DNA of 21,347 bases from JBAPRR01 sp049281195 (lineage in GTDB: Bacteria > Actinomycetota > Acidimicrobiia > Acidimicrobiales > CAVXTF01), in assembly GCA_049281195.1 (NCBI GenBank), contig JBAPRR010000206.1, positions 1 to 21,347 on the forward strand, read 5' to 3'. The position numbers and the translations under genes were made by a program. Shown here in pieces: positions 1 to 6,592 of this stretch (positions are counted from its first letter, which is position 1; the number at the start of each line of letters is the position of its first letter). The notes beneath the pieces were generated by a model. That model worked only from the letters and a program-made list of their open reading frames with translations, was not told the origin of the DNA and made no database searches.

Positions 1-375
1 GTCGATCGCGTCATAGCCCTGAGCAACGGGGGAGTGGATTTCTCTTTCGAGGCGGTTGGCAGCGCCGCCACGAGCCAGGAAGCGTTCGGCATGCTGGCCG
101 AGGGCGGGCTTTGCACGATTGTTGGCGTGGTGATGGGCGAGGACATCATCCTTTCCGGCAGCGCCCTCCAAAGTGAGCGACGCATCCAGGGTTCGCGCAT
201 GGGCTCCAACCGGTTCAGGGTGGACATCCCGCATTGGCTCGACTTTTACGCCACAGGAAAGCTCCTGCTCGATGATCTCGTCACCGCCCACTACACACCC
301 GATGAGCTAGGCGAGGCCATTGGCTCGCTCGCCCGGGGAGAGGGCGTCCGCGGCGTGATGATGTTCGACGTCTAG
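1..375 (+). CDS. Zinc-type alcohol dehydrogenase, C-terminal fragment (cut by window edge)
   Basis: The frame is open from base 1 and ends at TAG 373-375, leaving 124 visible residues. They match the end of the cofactor domain and the C-terminal part of class III-like zinc alcohol dehydrogenases: the VDFSFEAVGSAAT strand-turn, GMLAEGGLCTIVGV, an ERRIQGSRMGSN segment, and the closing DELVTAHYTPDELGEAI...GVRGVMMFDV. Family members oxidise alcohols with NAD(P)+. The catalytic zinc ligands and the nucleotide-binding loop lie upstream of the window, so activity and cofactor cannot be judged. It is followed by a 101-base gap holding two operator-like palindromes, so it probably ends a separate upstream transcript. 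The family call is firm; the substrate is unknown. Confidence 0.88.
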   Translation, partial: VDRVIALSNGGVDFSFEAVGSAATSQEAFGMLAEGGLCTIVGVVMGEDIILSGSALQSERRIQGSRMGSNRFRVDIPHWLDFYATGKLLLDDLVTAHYTPDELGEAIGSLARGEGVRGVMMFDV

Positions 376-416
376 AGGCCACTTCTCGACTTCCGGGTTA
401 GCCTGACTTCCGTTCA

Positions 417-427
417 GATAAATTATC
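417..427. promoter_or_regulatory. Operator-like palindrome, upstream copy of a tandem pair
   Basis: GATAAATTATC is a perfect 5+1+5 palindrome fitting GATAWNWTATC, the pattern shared by all six copies in the window. Its centre (422) is 24 bases upstream of the centre of the next copy (446). It is the only site duplicated in front of a gene here. By inference it is a second repressor-binding site for the thiolase promoter. Confidence 0.6.
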
Positions 428-439
428 GAGCCGGATGTG

Positions 440-452
440 CGATATGATATCG
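440..452 (+). promoter_or_regulatory. Operator overlapping the -10 box of the thiolase-mutase operon
   Basis: CGATATGATATCG is a perfect 6+1+6 palindrome, 24 bases before the TTG start of the thiolase. Its core contains TATGAT (443-448), a good -10 hexamer, which would place a transcription start near 455 and leave a leader of about 22 bases containing the GGGGG ribosome-binding site. No convincing -35 is visible. It is the proposed target of the GntR-type regulator encoded at 4605. Confidence 0.72.
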
Positions 453-476
453 TGAATCGCGGACAGGGGGTGCCTC

Positions 477-1661
477 TTGGAACGCGAAGTAGTGCTGGTA
501 GAAGCGGTGCGGACGCCGACCGGTAAGAAAAAGGGCTCGCTCGCCAACGTTCATTCAGCCGATCTTCTTGGTGTAGTCCAAACGGCTGTGATCGAACGCT
601 CCGGCATCGATCCGGCCCAGGTAGACCAGGTCGTGGCTGGATGTATCTCGCAGAGTGGCGCACAGTCTTTCAACATCGGCCGAACCGCGTGGCTCGCAGC
701 CGGCCTTCCGCTCTCGGTTCCGGCCACCACCGTAGATTCTCAGTGCGGTTCGTCGCAGCAGGCCTCTTCGATCGCAGCCTCCTTGATCGCATCCGGGGCG
801 ATAGACGTCGCCGTGGCCTGCGGCGTCGAGAACCTGAATCTTGTGCCCATCAACGCCGCGACCAAGGCCGGCCCCGGACGGGCGCTGACGAAGAGCTACT
901 TCGCTCGCTACGAATTCATCAGTCAATTCGAGGCCGGCGAGAGGATCGCCAAAAAATGGGGCATCTCACGAGAAGAGTGCGACGCTCTCGGGTTATCCAG
1001 CCAGGTCCGCGCCGCTCGGGCCTGGTCCGAGGGCCGCTACGACGCGGAGGTGATTCCGACTGCCTTCCCCGTCTGGGACGATGAGGGCAAGCCGACCGCG
1101 GACTTCGGGTTACTGGAGCGCGACGAGACGATGCGCCAGACATCGATGGAAGCCCTGGCGGCTCTAAAGCCGTTGAGCGGGCAGCCTGACGGCTATCACA
1201 CAGCTGGGACGTCTTCGCAACTCGGTGATCAATCGTCGGCCGTATTGATGATGAGCCGGGCGCGTGCGGACGAGCTCGGTTTGCGGGCGAGGGCCCGCTT
1301 GGTCGACCACTGTTTGGTCGGTGTCGATCCGACGCTCATGCTGACAGGGCCGATCGATGCTACCGAGCGCCTCTTGAAGCGCAACGGGTTGAGTATCGCG
1401 GACATTGATGTGTTCGAGATCAACGAGGCGTTCGCGTCGGTCGTGCTCGCATGGAGCCGCGAGGTCTCTCCAGACATGGAGCGAGTCAATCCGAACGGTG
1501 GGGCGATTGCCCTCGGTCACGCTCTAGGTTCGACCGGAACGCGACTGATCACCACGGCGTTGCACGAGCTCGAGAGGAGCGACTCCGAGATCGCCCTGGT
1601 GTCCATGTGCTGTGGCGGCGGACTGGGTACGGGGACGCTTTTGCAGAGAATCGATAGTTAG
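477..1661 (+). CDS. Acetyl-CoA acyltransferase (thiolase)
   Basis: This 394-residue protein is a full-length thiolase, cleaving a 3-ketoacyl-CoA with CoA to give acetyl-CoA or propionyl-CoA plus a shortened acyl-CoA. All catalytic elements are present: nucleophilic Cys90 in DSQCGSS, NEAFA at 316-320, His348 in GGAIALGHALGSTG, and Cys378 in the CCGGGLGTG end motif. The N-terminus VVLVEAVRTPTGK is canonical. The start is TTG at 477, chosen because the family N-terminus begins there and a GGGGG ribosome-binding site lies 6 bases upstream. It is the first gene of an operon with a hydratase-family gene 10 bases downstream and a B12 mutase. Two operator palindromes precede it, so it is probably substrate-induced. 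Family is certain; chain length is not known. Confidence 0.95.
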   Translation: MEREVVLVEAVRTPTGKKKGSLANVHSADLLGVVQTAVIERSGIDPAQVDQVVAGCISQSGAQSFNIGRTAWLAAGLPLSVPATTVDSQCGSSQQASSIAASLIASGAIDVAVACGVENLNLVPINAATKAGPGRALTKSYFARYEFISQFEAGERIAKKWGISREECDALGLSSQVRAARAWSEGRYDAEVIPTAFPVWDDEGKPTADFGLLERDETMRQTSMEALAALKPLSGQPDGYHTAGTSSQLGDQSSAVLMMSRARADELGLRARARLVDHCLVGVDPTLMLTGPIDATERLLKRNGLSIADIDVFEINEAFASVVLAWSREVSPDMERVNPNGGAIALGHALGSTGTRLITTALHELERSDSEIALVSMCCGGGLGTGTLLQRIDS

Positions 1662-1671
1662 GCCGGCATCG

Positions 1672-2487
1672 ATGGCAGGGGTGACGCTCGACCGCTACGG
1701 CTCGGTGGCAGTGATGTTGATAGACCGGCCCGAGGCGATGAACGCGATCAATAGAGCGACGATCGAGGAATTCCGAGCAGCGGTTGAAGAGGTCGAGCAC
1801 AGCGACGCCCGCGTCCTCGTCGTTCGTGGGGGCGGGAACCGGGTTTTCGTGTCGGGCGGGGACCTCAAAGAGCTGGCCGCGATCAGATCAGCCGAAGAAG
1901 CATCTTCCATGGCATTGCAGATGCGCGACGTGCTCGACCGTTTGGCGCGTCTTTCCGTCCCGGTCATCGCCGCAATCAACGGCTCGGCTTTCGGGGGCGG
2001 ATGCGAGGTGGCGATGGCATGCGACTTCCGCGTGGCGGCCAGTGACGTTCACCTAGCTTTCAACCAGATCGACCTGGCGATCATGCCTGCGTGGGGTGGT
2101 CTCGAACGCCTCTGCGAGCTGGTTGGCTATGGACGGGCCATGTACCTCACAACTACCGGGTCGCGGATCACCGCTACTACGGCGGCGGATTGGGGATTGG
2201 TCGAGGTTTTGGTCGAAAGAGCCGAATTCGAGTCGACGGTTACGGAATTGGCGAGCAGGATTGCAAAGGCGCCCCGATCGGCGTCAGGGGCCGTAAAGCA
2301 CGTCGCCAGTGCCGGGCGAAGGCGCTTGAGCCAAGCCGACACGCAAGACGCAGTGGACCGCTTCGCAGAGCTCTGGGTGGACGACGAACACTGGCGGGCA
2401 GCCGAGTCGATTTTCTCGGATAACAAAGCCACTGGCCGCAACGCGACTCTGCCATCGAAGAATGGAGCCTTGGATGGCAACCGATGA
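1672..2487 (+). CDS. Enoyl-CoA hydratase/isomerase (crotonase) family protein
   Basis: A 271-residue crotonase-fold protein. SGGDLKEL near residue 61 forms the first half of the oxyanion hole and GSAFGGGCEVAMACDF near 104-119 the second. Glu112 matches the first catalytic Glu of enoyl-CoA hydratases. The usual second-Glu segment (Q-P-E-I-x-L-G) is two residues shorter and reads FNQIDLAIMPAWGG, with Asp134 where a Glu would be expected. The reaction may therefore be hydration, isomerisation, or another crotonase reaction such as decarboxylation or C-C cleavage. ATG 1672 is chosen because the homologous region starts at once (VTLDRYGSVAVMLIDRP); its ribosome-binding site is weak, so it may depend on coupling to the thiolase 10 bases upstream. 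The end overlaps the mutase start. Confidence 0.9.
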   Translation: MAGVTLDRYGSVAVMLIDRPEAMNAINRATIEEFRAAVEEVEHSDARVLVVRGGGNRVFVSGGDLKELAAIRSAEEASSMALQMRDVLDRLARLSVPVIAAINGSAFGGGCEVAMACDFRVAASDVHLAFNQIDLAIMPAWGGLERLCELVGYGRAMYLTTTGSRITATTAADWGLVEVLVERAEFESTVTELASRIAKAPRSASGAVKHVASAGRRRLSQADTQDAVDRFAELWVDDEHWRAAESIFSDNKATGRNATLPSKNGALDGNR

Positions 2488-4072
2488 CATAGAAATAACG
2501 ACCGTTGCTGGTATCCCTGTAAGCCCGCTTTACGGGCCAACCAGCCATCCGGTTGACCCCGAAGCAGTCGGTGAACCTGGCAAATTTCCTTTTACGCGAG
2601 GCAATTTCGAGACCGGTTATCGGGGAAAAAAGTGGACCATCCGCCAGTACAGCGGATTCGGGACCGCTGACATGACGAACGAGCGGTTCAAGCTTCTGCT
2701 CGGAAGCGGAGCGACGGGATTATCAGTAGCACTCGACTTGCCGACCCAGATCGGTTTCGACTCGGACGATCCCGAGGTCGAAGAAGAGGTCGGTCGAGTT
2801 GGTGTGGCCCTCGACTCTTTGGCGGATGCCGAGACCATGTTCAGCGGGATCCCGCTTGATCAGGTTTCCACCTCGTGGACAATAAACGGCTCGGCCGCCA
2901 TCATGCTCGCCTTCTATGCGGCCGTGGCCAGAAAGCAGGGAGTACCGCTCGACCGCTTGCGTGGGACGATTCAAAACGACATTTTGAAGGAGTACGTGGC
3001 GCGGGGAACATGGATCTGGCCGCCCGAACCCTCCATCCGTCTCATAGTCGACACCATTGAGTTCTGCGCTGAGAACATGCCGCGTTACAACGCTATCTCG
3101 GTTGCCGGAGCCCACTTCCGAGACGCCGGTGCTACTGCGATTCAAGAGCTCGCCTTCACTCTTTCGGACGCCGTCTCATACGTCGACGCGGTACTGGCAC
3201 GAGGAAGGATGAATATCGACGACTTCGCGCCGCAGATTTCCTTCTTCTTCTATACACACAACGACTTTTTCGAGGAGATCGCGAAGTACCGCGCTGGCCG
3301 GCGGCGTTGGGCTCATCTCGTGAAGGAACGCTGGGGTGCAGAGCGCGAGTCCTCGTGCATGTTCAGGGCCGGCTGCGTAGCGGGAGGCTCGACCCTGCAA
3401 GCTCTTCAGCCGAGGAACAACGCCATCCGCGTTGCCTACCAGGCCCTCGCTTCGGTACTAGGCGGAGTTCAGTCGATGTTCACCGCGGCCTGGGACGAAC
3501 CCTTTGCACTCCCGAGCGAAGGCTCTGCGATGGAGGCCCTTCGAACCCAGCAGATCCTGGCCTACGAGACGGGTGTCGCGAACACAGTCGACCCACTCGG
3601 CGGATCGTGGTTCGTCGAGGCGCTTACCGACCAGACTGAAGAGGGCGTCATTCAGATAATGGAAGACATCGAGCACAAAGGCGGGATGGTAAAGGCGATC
3701 CAAGACGGCTACGTGCAGGGTCTTATCGCCGACGAAGCCTGGAAGAACCAACGTCTACTCGAAACGGGAGGGCGCGCAATCGTCGGCGTGAGTGTGTTCA
3801 AAGACGAGGAGAAGATGCCCGACATGGAGGTGTATGGGCTCAACGAGGAAGATCTTGAGCTACAGAAGGAGAGGGTTCGCGAGGTGCGACGCATGCGCGA
3901 CTCTCGCGCCGCTTCTTCCGCGCTGCGTGCGCTGAAGGCCGATGCAATGGTGGCCGACTGCAACCTGATGCCGCGCCTTGTCGACGCAGTCGAGGCCTAT
4001 GCCACCGTCGGTGAGATCACCCGGGAGTTGCGTGACGTCTGGGGCGAGTACCAACAACCCGTGGTGATCTGA
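2474..4072 (+). CDS. B12-dependent acyl-CoA mutase, large (catalytic) subunit, divergent
   Basis: This 532-residue subunit carries the substrate-binding barrel of methylmalonyl-CoA mutase-family enzymes, without the B12 domain, which is the next gene. These enzymes rearrange acyl-CoA carbon skeletons with adenosylcobalamin. Aligning by eye to P. shermanii methylmalonyl-CoA mutase, it keeps Tyr59 (Y89), Thr165/Gln167 (T195/Q197), Arg177 (R207), His214 (H244) and Glu342 (E370). It differs at Ala213 (Y243), Gln254 (R283), Gly300 (H328), Val302 (Q330) and Ala338 (N366). Tyr59 plus Arg177 argues for a carboxylated substrate like methylmalonyl-CoA, but the other changes argue against a standard mutase. 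ATG 2474 has GGAG 6 bases upstream; ATG 2462 is an alternative. It overlaps the hydratase end by 14 bases and the small subunit by one base. Family certain, substrate unknown. Confidence 0.93.
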   Translation: MATDDIEITTVAGIPVSPLYGPTSHPVDPEAVGEPGKFPFTRGNFETGYRGKKWTIRQYSGFGTADMTNERFKLLLGSGATGLSVALDLPTQIGFDSDDPEVEEEVGRVGVALDSLADAETMFSGIPLDQVSTSWTINGSAAIMLAFYAAVARKQGVPLDRLRGTIQNDILKEYVARGTWIWPPEPSIRLIVDTIEFCAENMPRYNAISVAGAHFRDAGATAIQELAFTLSDAVSYVDAVLARGRMNIDDFAPQISFFFYTHNDFFEEIAKYRAGRRRWAHLVKERWGAERESSCMFRAGCVAGGSTLQALQPRNNAIRVAYQALASVLGGVQSMFTAAWDEPFALPSEGSAMEALRTQQILAYETGVANTVDPLGGSWFVEALTDQTEEGVIQIMEDIEHKGGMVKAIQDGYVQGLIADEAWKNQRLLETGGRAIVGVSVFKDEEKMPDMEVYGLNEEDLELQKERVREVRRMRDSRAASSALRALKADAMVADCNLMPRLVDAVEAYATVGEITRELRDVWGEYQQPVVI

Positions 4073-4503
4073 TGCCGTCGAGGGTACTGATCGCCAAGCC
4101 TGGCTTGGACGGTCATGACAGGGGCGCCAAGATCGTCGCACGTGCCCTCCGGGACGCCGGCTTCGAGGTGATTTATGCGGGCATCCGACAGAGCGTCGAA
4201 GTAATTGCCCAGACCGCTCTCGAAGAGGATGTCGACGTTGTCGGCCTCTCGCTTCTTTCGGGTGCTCACGTCGGCCTCGCACGAAAGACGATCGCAGCAC
4301 TAGCAGCCGTCGGCTGTGAGGATGTCAAGGTGGTCATCGGCGGAGTGATTCCCGCATCGGATCACAAGGTGCTCGAAGAGATGGGGGTTGCGGCCATCTT
4401 TCCGACAGGGACAACCACAGAGGAGCTCGTAGCCGGCGTTCGAAAGGTGATCGAATCCGCTGAATTCGAGTTCGACAGAAAAGTGAGACGACCCCGCGAC
4501 TGA
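4072..4503 (+). CDS. B12-binding small subunit of acyl-CoA mutase
   Basis: A 143-residue cobalamin-binding Rossmann-type domain. The diagnostic D-x-H-x-x-G is at 13-18 (DGHDRG), with His15 as the lower cobalt ligand. The S-x-L-SG loop follows at 60-64 (SLLSG) and the GG turn at 90-91 (VVIGGVIP). Its size matches the separate small subunits of isobutyryl- and 2-hydroxyisobutyryl-CoA mutases. The ATG shares its A with the TGA of the large subunit (TGATG), a strong sign of coupled translation and one-to-one assembly. No gene for a mutase chaperone G-protein (MeaB/ArgK type) is in the window, so reactivation must rely on one elsewhere. It ends the first operon; no hairpin terminator is visible before the next promoter. 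Confidence 0.95.
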   Translation: MPSRVLIAKPGLDGHDRGAKIVARALRDAGFEVIYAGIRQSVEVIAQTALEEDVDVVGLSLLSGAHVGLARKTIAALAAVGCEDVKVVIGGVIPASDHKVLEEMGVAAIFPTGTTTEELVAGVRKVIESAEFEFDRKVRRPRD

Positions 4504-4532
4504 CGACAGGGTAAAGGAATTCCGGAAGCCAT

Positions 4533-4545
4533 CGATATCATATCT
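4533..4545 (+). promoter_or_regulatory. Operator overlapping the -10 box of the GntR gene
   Basis: CGATATCATATCT fits the shared core GATAWNWTATC perfectly, with only the outermost pair (C/T) unsymmetrical. It contains TATCAT (4536-4541) as a possible -10, giving a start near 4548 and a leader of about 55 bases before the regulator ATG. Because it lies in the regulator's own promoter, it is the best evidence that this regulator owns the motif and represses itself. This is inference, not shown. Confidence 0.68.
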
Positions 4546-4576
4546 TCGGAGCGGGATTTCCCAGGAGGGTGATCAA

Positions 4577-4612
4577 ATGGCAAATGACTTAGGAGCTGAC
4601 CTGGATGGCTGA
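4577..4612 (+). CDS. Possible 11-codon upstream ORF overlapping the regulator start
   Basis: ATG 4577 is preceded at ideal distance (7 bases) by AGGAGGG (4563-4569), the strongest ribosome-binding site in this region. It opens an 11-codon frame (MANDLGADLDG) ending at TGA 4610-4612, so its stop lies just past the ATG of the GntR gene (4605), in another frame. Ribosomes ending here could restart on the regulator ATG, coupling the two. No homology can be claimed for so short a peptide. It may simply be a translation-control device or chance. Confidence 0.4.
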   Translation: MANDLGADLDG

Positions 4613-5297
4613 ACCGGATCGGCGGTCAATCGTGCGGGTGAGCCTCGCCGACCAGGTAACCGAGTCGCTCCGTCACATGATCCTTACGGGGGAATTCCGG
4701 TCCGGTCAACACCTCACCCATGATGAGCTCGCAAAGCGGCTCGGTGTGAGCACGATGCCGGTGCGCGAGGCACTGCTACGCCTATCCCACGAGGGCTTCG
4801 TCGACATGGAGCCGAACAGAGCATTTCGGGTCACCCCGATGACGCGCAGTGACATCGAAGACATCTATTGGGCTCATGCAACCCTCGCCGGCGAGCTGAC
4901 AGCCAGAGCCTGTCGACAAGATCGAACCGAGTTGCTCACCGAGCTCGAGGAGATACAAAGCGCTTGGCTGGCCTCGGGCACCACGGCGCGTCCCGAGCAA
5001 CTCGAGGTACTCAACTATCGCTTCCACCGGGCAATCAACCGTGCATCTGCATCGCCGCGGATCATCCGACTTCTCTCGAGCACGGTCCGGCTCATTCCTG
5101 AGCACTTCTATGCACTCGTACCTGAATGGCGGGGCGTTTCGACGACGGGACATGTGGCCATCATCGAAGCGATCCGCGACCGGGCGCCTGAACGAGCCAG
5201 GAAGGCAGCCTCCGCCCACGTTCTCGAGGCAGGATCGCTGCTCGTCGAGCACTTCACCGACACAGGATTCTGGGCAGAGCCCAAGGCGCCTCACTGA
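4605..5297 (+). CDS. GntR-family transcriptional regulator, FCD (FadR/VanR-like) subfamily
   Basis: This 230-residue protein has an N-terminal winged helix-turn-helix (about 11-77, including LTHDELAKRLGVSTMPVREA and the wing GFVDMEPNRAFRV) and an all-helical FCD ligand-binding domain. The FCD metal site can be placed: Asn137 (usually Asp), His141 in NYRFHRAI, His183 in TGHVAIIEAI and His205 in SAHVLEAG. The spacings fit those known for the fold. FCD regulators usually repress catabolic genes and are released by an organic acid or acyl-CoA. ATG 4605 has AGGAG 9 bases upstream. It sits between two operons that carry the same palindrome, and its own promoter carries one, so it probably controls the locus and itself. 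The effector is unknown. Confidence 0.93.
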   Translation: MAEPDRRSIVRVSLADQVTESLRHMILTGEFRSGQHLTHDELAKRLGVSTMPVREALLRLSHEGFVDMEPNRAFRVTPMTRSDIEDIYWAHATLAGELTARACRQDRTELLTELEEIQSAWLASGTTARPEQLEVLNYRFHRAINRASASPRIIRLLSSTVRLIPEHFYALVPEWRGVSTTGHVAIIEAIRDRAPERARKAASAHVLEAGSLLVEHFTDTGFWAEPKAPH

Positions 5298-5329
5298 TCG
5301 GGGCGATCTTGTAGCCACTGGCGAAGTTC

Positions 5330-5342
5330 CGATATAATATCG
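5330..5342 (+). promoter_or_regulatory. Operator fused to a consensus -10 box; likely leaderless promoter
   Basis: CGATATAATATCG is a perfect 6+1+6 palindrome whose centre contains a consensus -10, TATAAT (5333-5338). TTGTAG (5309-5314) is a fair -35 at 18 bases spacing. The palindrome ends 4 bases before the GTG start at 5347. Transcription would begin about 6-9 bases after the -10, at or next to that GTG, so the mRNA is probably leaderless. Repressor binding here would directly block polymerase. Confidence 0.78.
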
Positions 5343-5346
5343 TGAC

Positions 5347-6582
5347 GTGAGCCCAGTAGTGGCGGGCGTAGGACTGGTCCCCTTCGGCAAGTATCCCGAT
5401 CGTGGGCTCAAAAGCCTCGCAGCCGAAGCAGTGAGCAACTGCATGCAGGACGCCGGCATCGGCCCAGGGGAGATCCAATTCGCCTTCGTCGCTAATGCCG
5501 TGGGTGGTTTGATCACCGGTCAGGAGTGCATAGCCGGTCAGGTCGCGCTACAGCCGCTCGGGATCGGCGGGATCCCGATTCTCAATGTCGAAAACGCCTG
5601 TGCAAGTGGTTCGAGCGCGTTGTTCCTCGGTGTTCAGGCGATCAAGGCCGGCCAGGCGGATATCGTTTTGGCTCTCGGGATGGAGAAGCTCACCCATCCC
5701 GAGCGCAGAGTGACGATGGCAGCGTTCGGTTCCGGCGTCGATGTGGAGCTACGACGGCAGAGGCGCTCGAGCACCGAGCCAGTTGATGAGAAACGCGACG
5801 CATCCGATGAGGGAGGTACCGGCTCCAAGCGTGTGAAGGGGTCGGTCTTCATGGATATCTACGCCGCAAGGATCCGCCGTCATATGGAGGCTTACGGCAC
5901 AACCGCCGAGCAGATGGCCGCCGTCTCGGTGAAGAGCCACAAGTTCGGCTCGCTCAATCCCTACGCCCAGTTCCGCACCCCGGTAACTGTGGAGCAGGTA
6001 CTGAACGACAAGGTGGTGGCGTCGCCGCTCACTGTCATGATGTGCTCCCCGATAGGTGACGGCGCTGCAGCTGCGCTGATCGTCTCGGAGGACTTCGCTC
6101 GTTCTCGTGGTCTGGGCAGCCGCCCGCGGATAGTCGCCTCTGTGCTGACCAGTGCATCGGTGCCCGAGAAAACGGGCGACGCGGCGGAAGAAAGAGCCAT
6201 TCGGGCCGCCTATGAGCAGGCAGGTATCGGCGCGGGCGACTTGGACGTCGCCGAAGTGCACGATGCCACTTCGCCTGCGGAAATGCTCCTTTACGAAAGC
6301 CTGGGTCTGTGCGAGCCAGGCGGCTCGGGAAAGCTGGTGGACACCGGAGCCACCGACCTCGGAGGTGTGTGTCCGGTCAATACCTCAGGAGGCCTTGTCT
6401 CGAGAGGGCACCCGATCGCCGCCACCGGCTTGGCCCAGATCGCCGAGCTCAGCTGGCAGTTGCGTGGAGAGTGTGGCGACAGGCAGGTCGAGTCGGCACG
6501 CGTGGCGCTCGCCCAGTGCGGCGGAGGCTACGTCGGCGGCGATGTAGCGGCCGAGACGGTCCACATCCTTGTAAGGCCCTGA
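5347..6582 (+). CDS. SCP-x/lipid-transfer-type thiolase
   Basis: A 411-residue thiolase-fold protein of the SCP-x/Ltp class, distinct from the classical thiolase at 477. Visible elements are nucleophile Cys85 in ENACASGSSAL, HDA at 305-307 in place of the classical NEAF motif, His355 in SGGLVSRGHPIAATG, and Cys391 in AQCGGGYVGG. The class includes thiolases and retro-aldolases acting on bulky or branched acyl-CoAs, for example in steroid side-chain degradation. The aldolase members need a DUF35 partner, and I find none nearby. The GTG at 5347 is the first possible start after the promoter and has no ribosome-binding site, consistent with leaderless translation. It leads an operon with a synthetase 10 bases downstream. 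Reaction type is inferred. Confidence 0.92.
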   Translation: MSPVVAGVGLVPFGKYPDRGLKSLAAEAVSNCMQDAGIGPGEIQFAFVANAVGGLITGQECIAGQVALQPLGIGGIPILNVENACASGSSALFLGVQAIKAGQADIVLALGMEKLTHPERRVTMAAFGSGVDVELRRQRRSSTEPVDEKRDASDEGGTGSKRVKGSVFMDIYAARIRRHMEAYGTTAEQMAAVSVKSHKFGSLNPYAQFRTPVTVEQVLNDKVVASPLTVMMCSPIGDGAAAALIVSEDFARSRGLGSRPRIVASVLTSASVPEKTGDAAEERAIRAAYEQAGIGAGDLDVAEVHDATSPAEMLLYESLGLCEPGGSGKLVDTGATDLGGVCPVNTSGGLVSRGHPIAATGLAQIAELSWQLRGECGDRQVESARVALAQCGGGYVGGDVAAETVHILVRP

Positions 6583-6592
6583 GAGGGCGCCC

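Noticed and set aside
2474..4503. Calling the mutase methylmalonyl-, isobutyryl- or 2-hydroxyisobutyryl-CoA mutase
   Set aside because: Key residues disagree with each: Tyr59 and Arg177 do not fit ICM or HCM, while Ala213, Gln254, Gly300, Val302 and Ala338 do not fit MCM.
4516..4525. GGAATTCCGG after the mutase operon, repeated at 4691-4700
   Set aside because: The second copy is ordinary coding sequence in the winged-helix region of the regulator, and there is no stem-loop with a T-run, so neither terminator nor operator is supported.
5658..5666. GATATC half-sites inside genes (also near 5852 and 13640)
   Set aside because: They lack the second half with the one-base spacer of the regulatory palindrome and lie within coding sequence.
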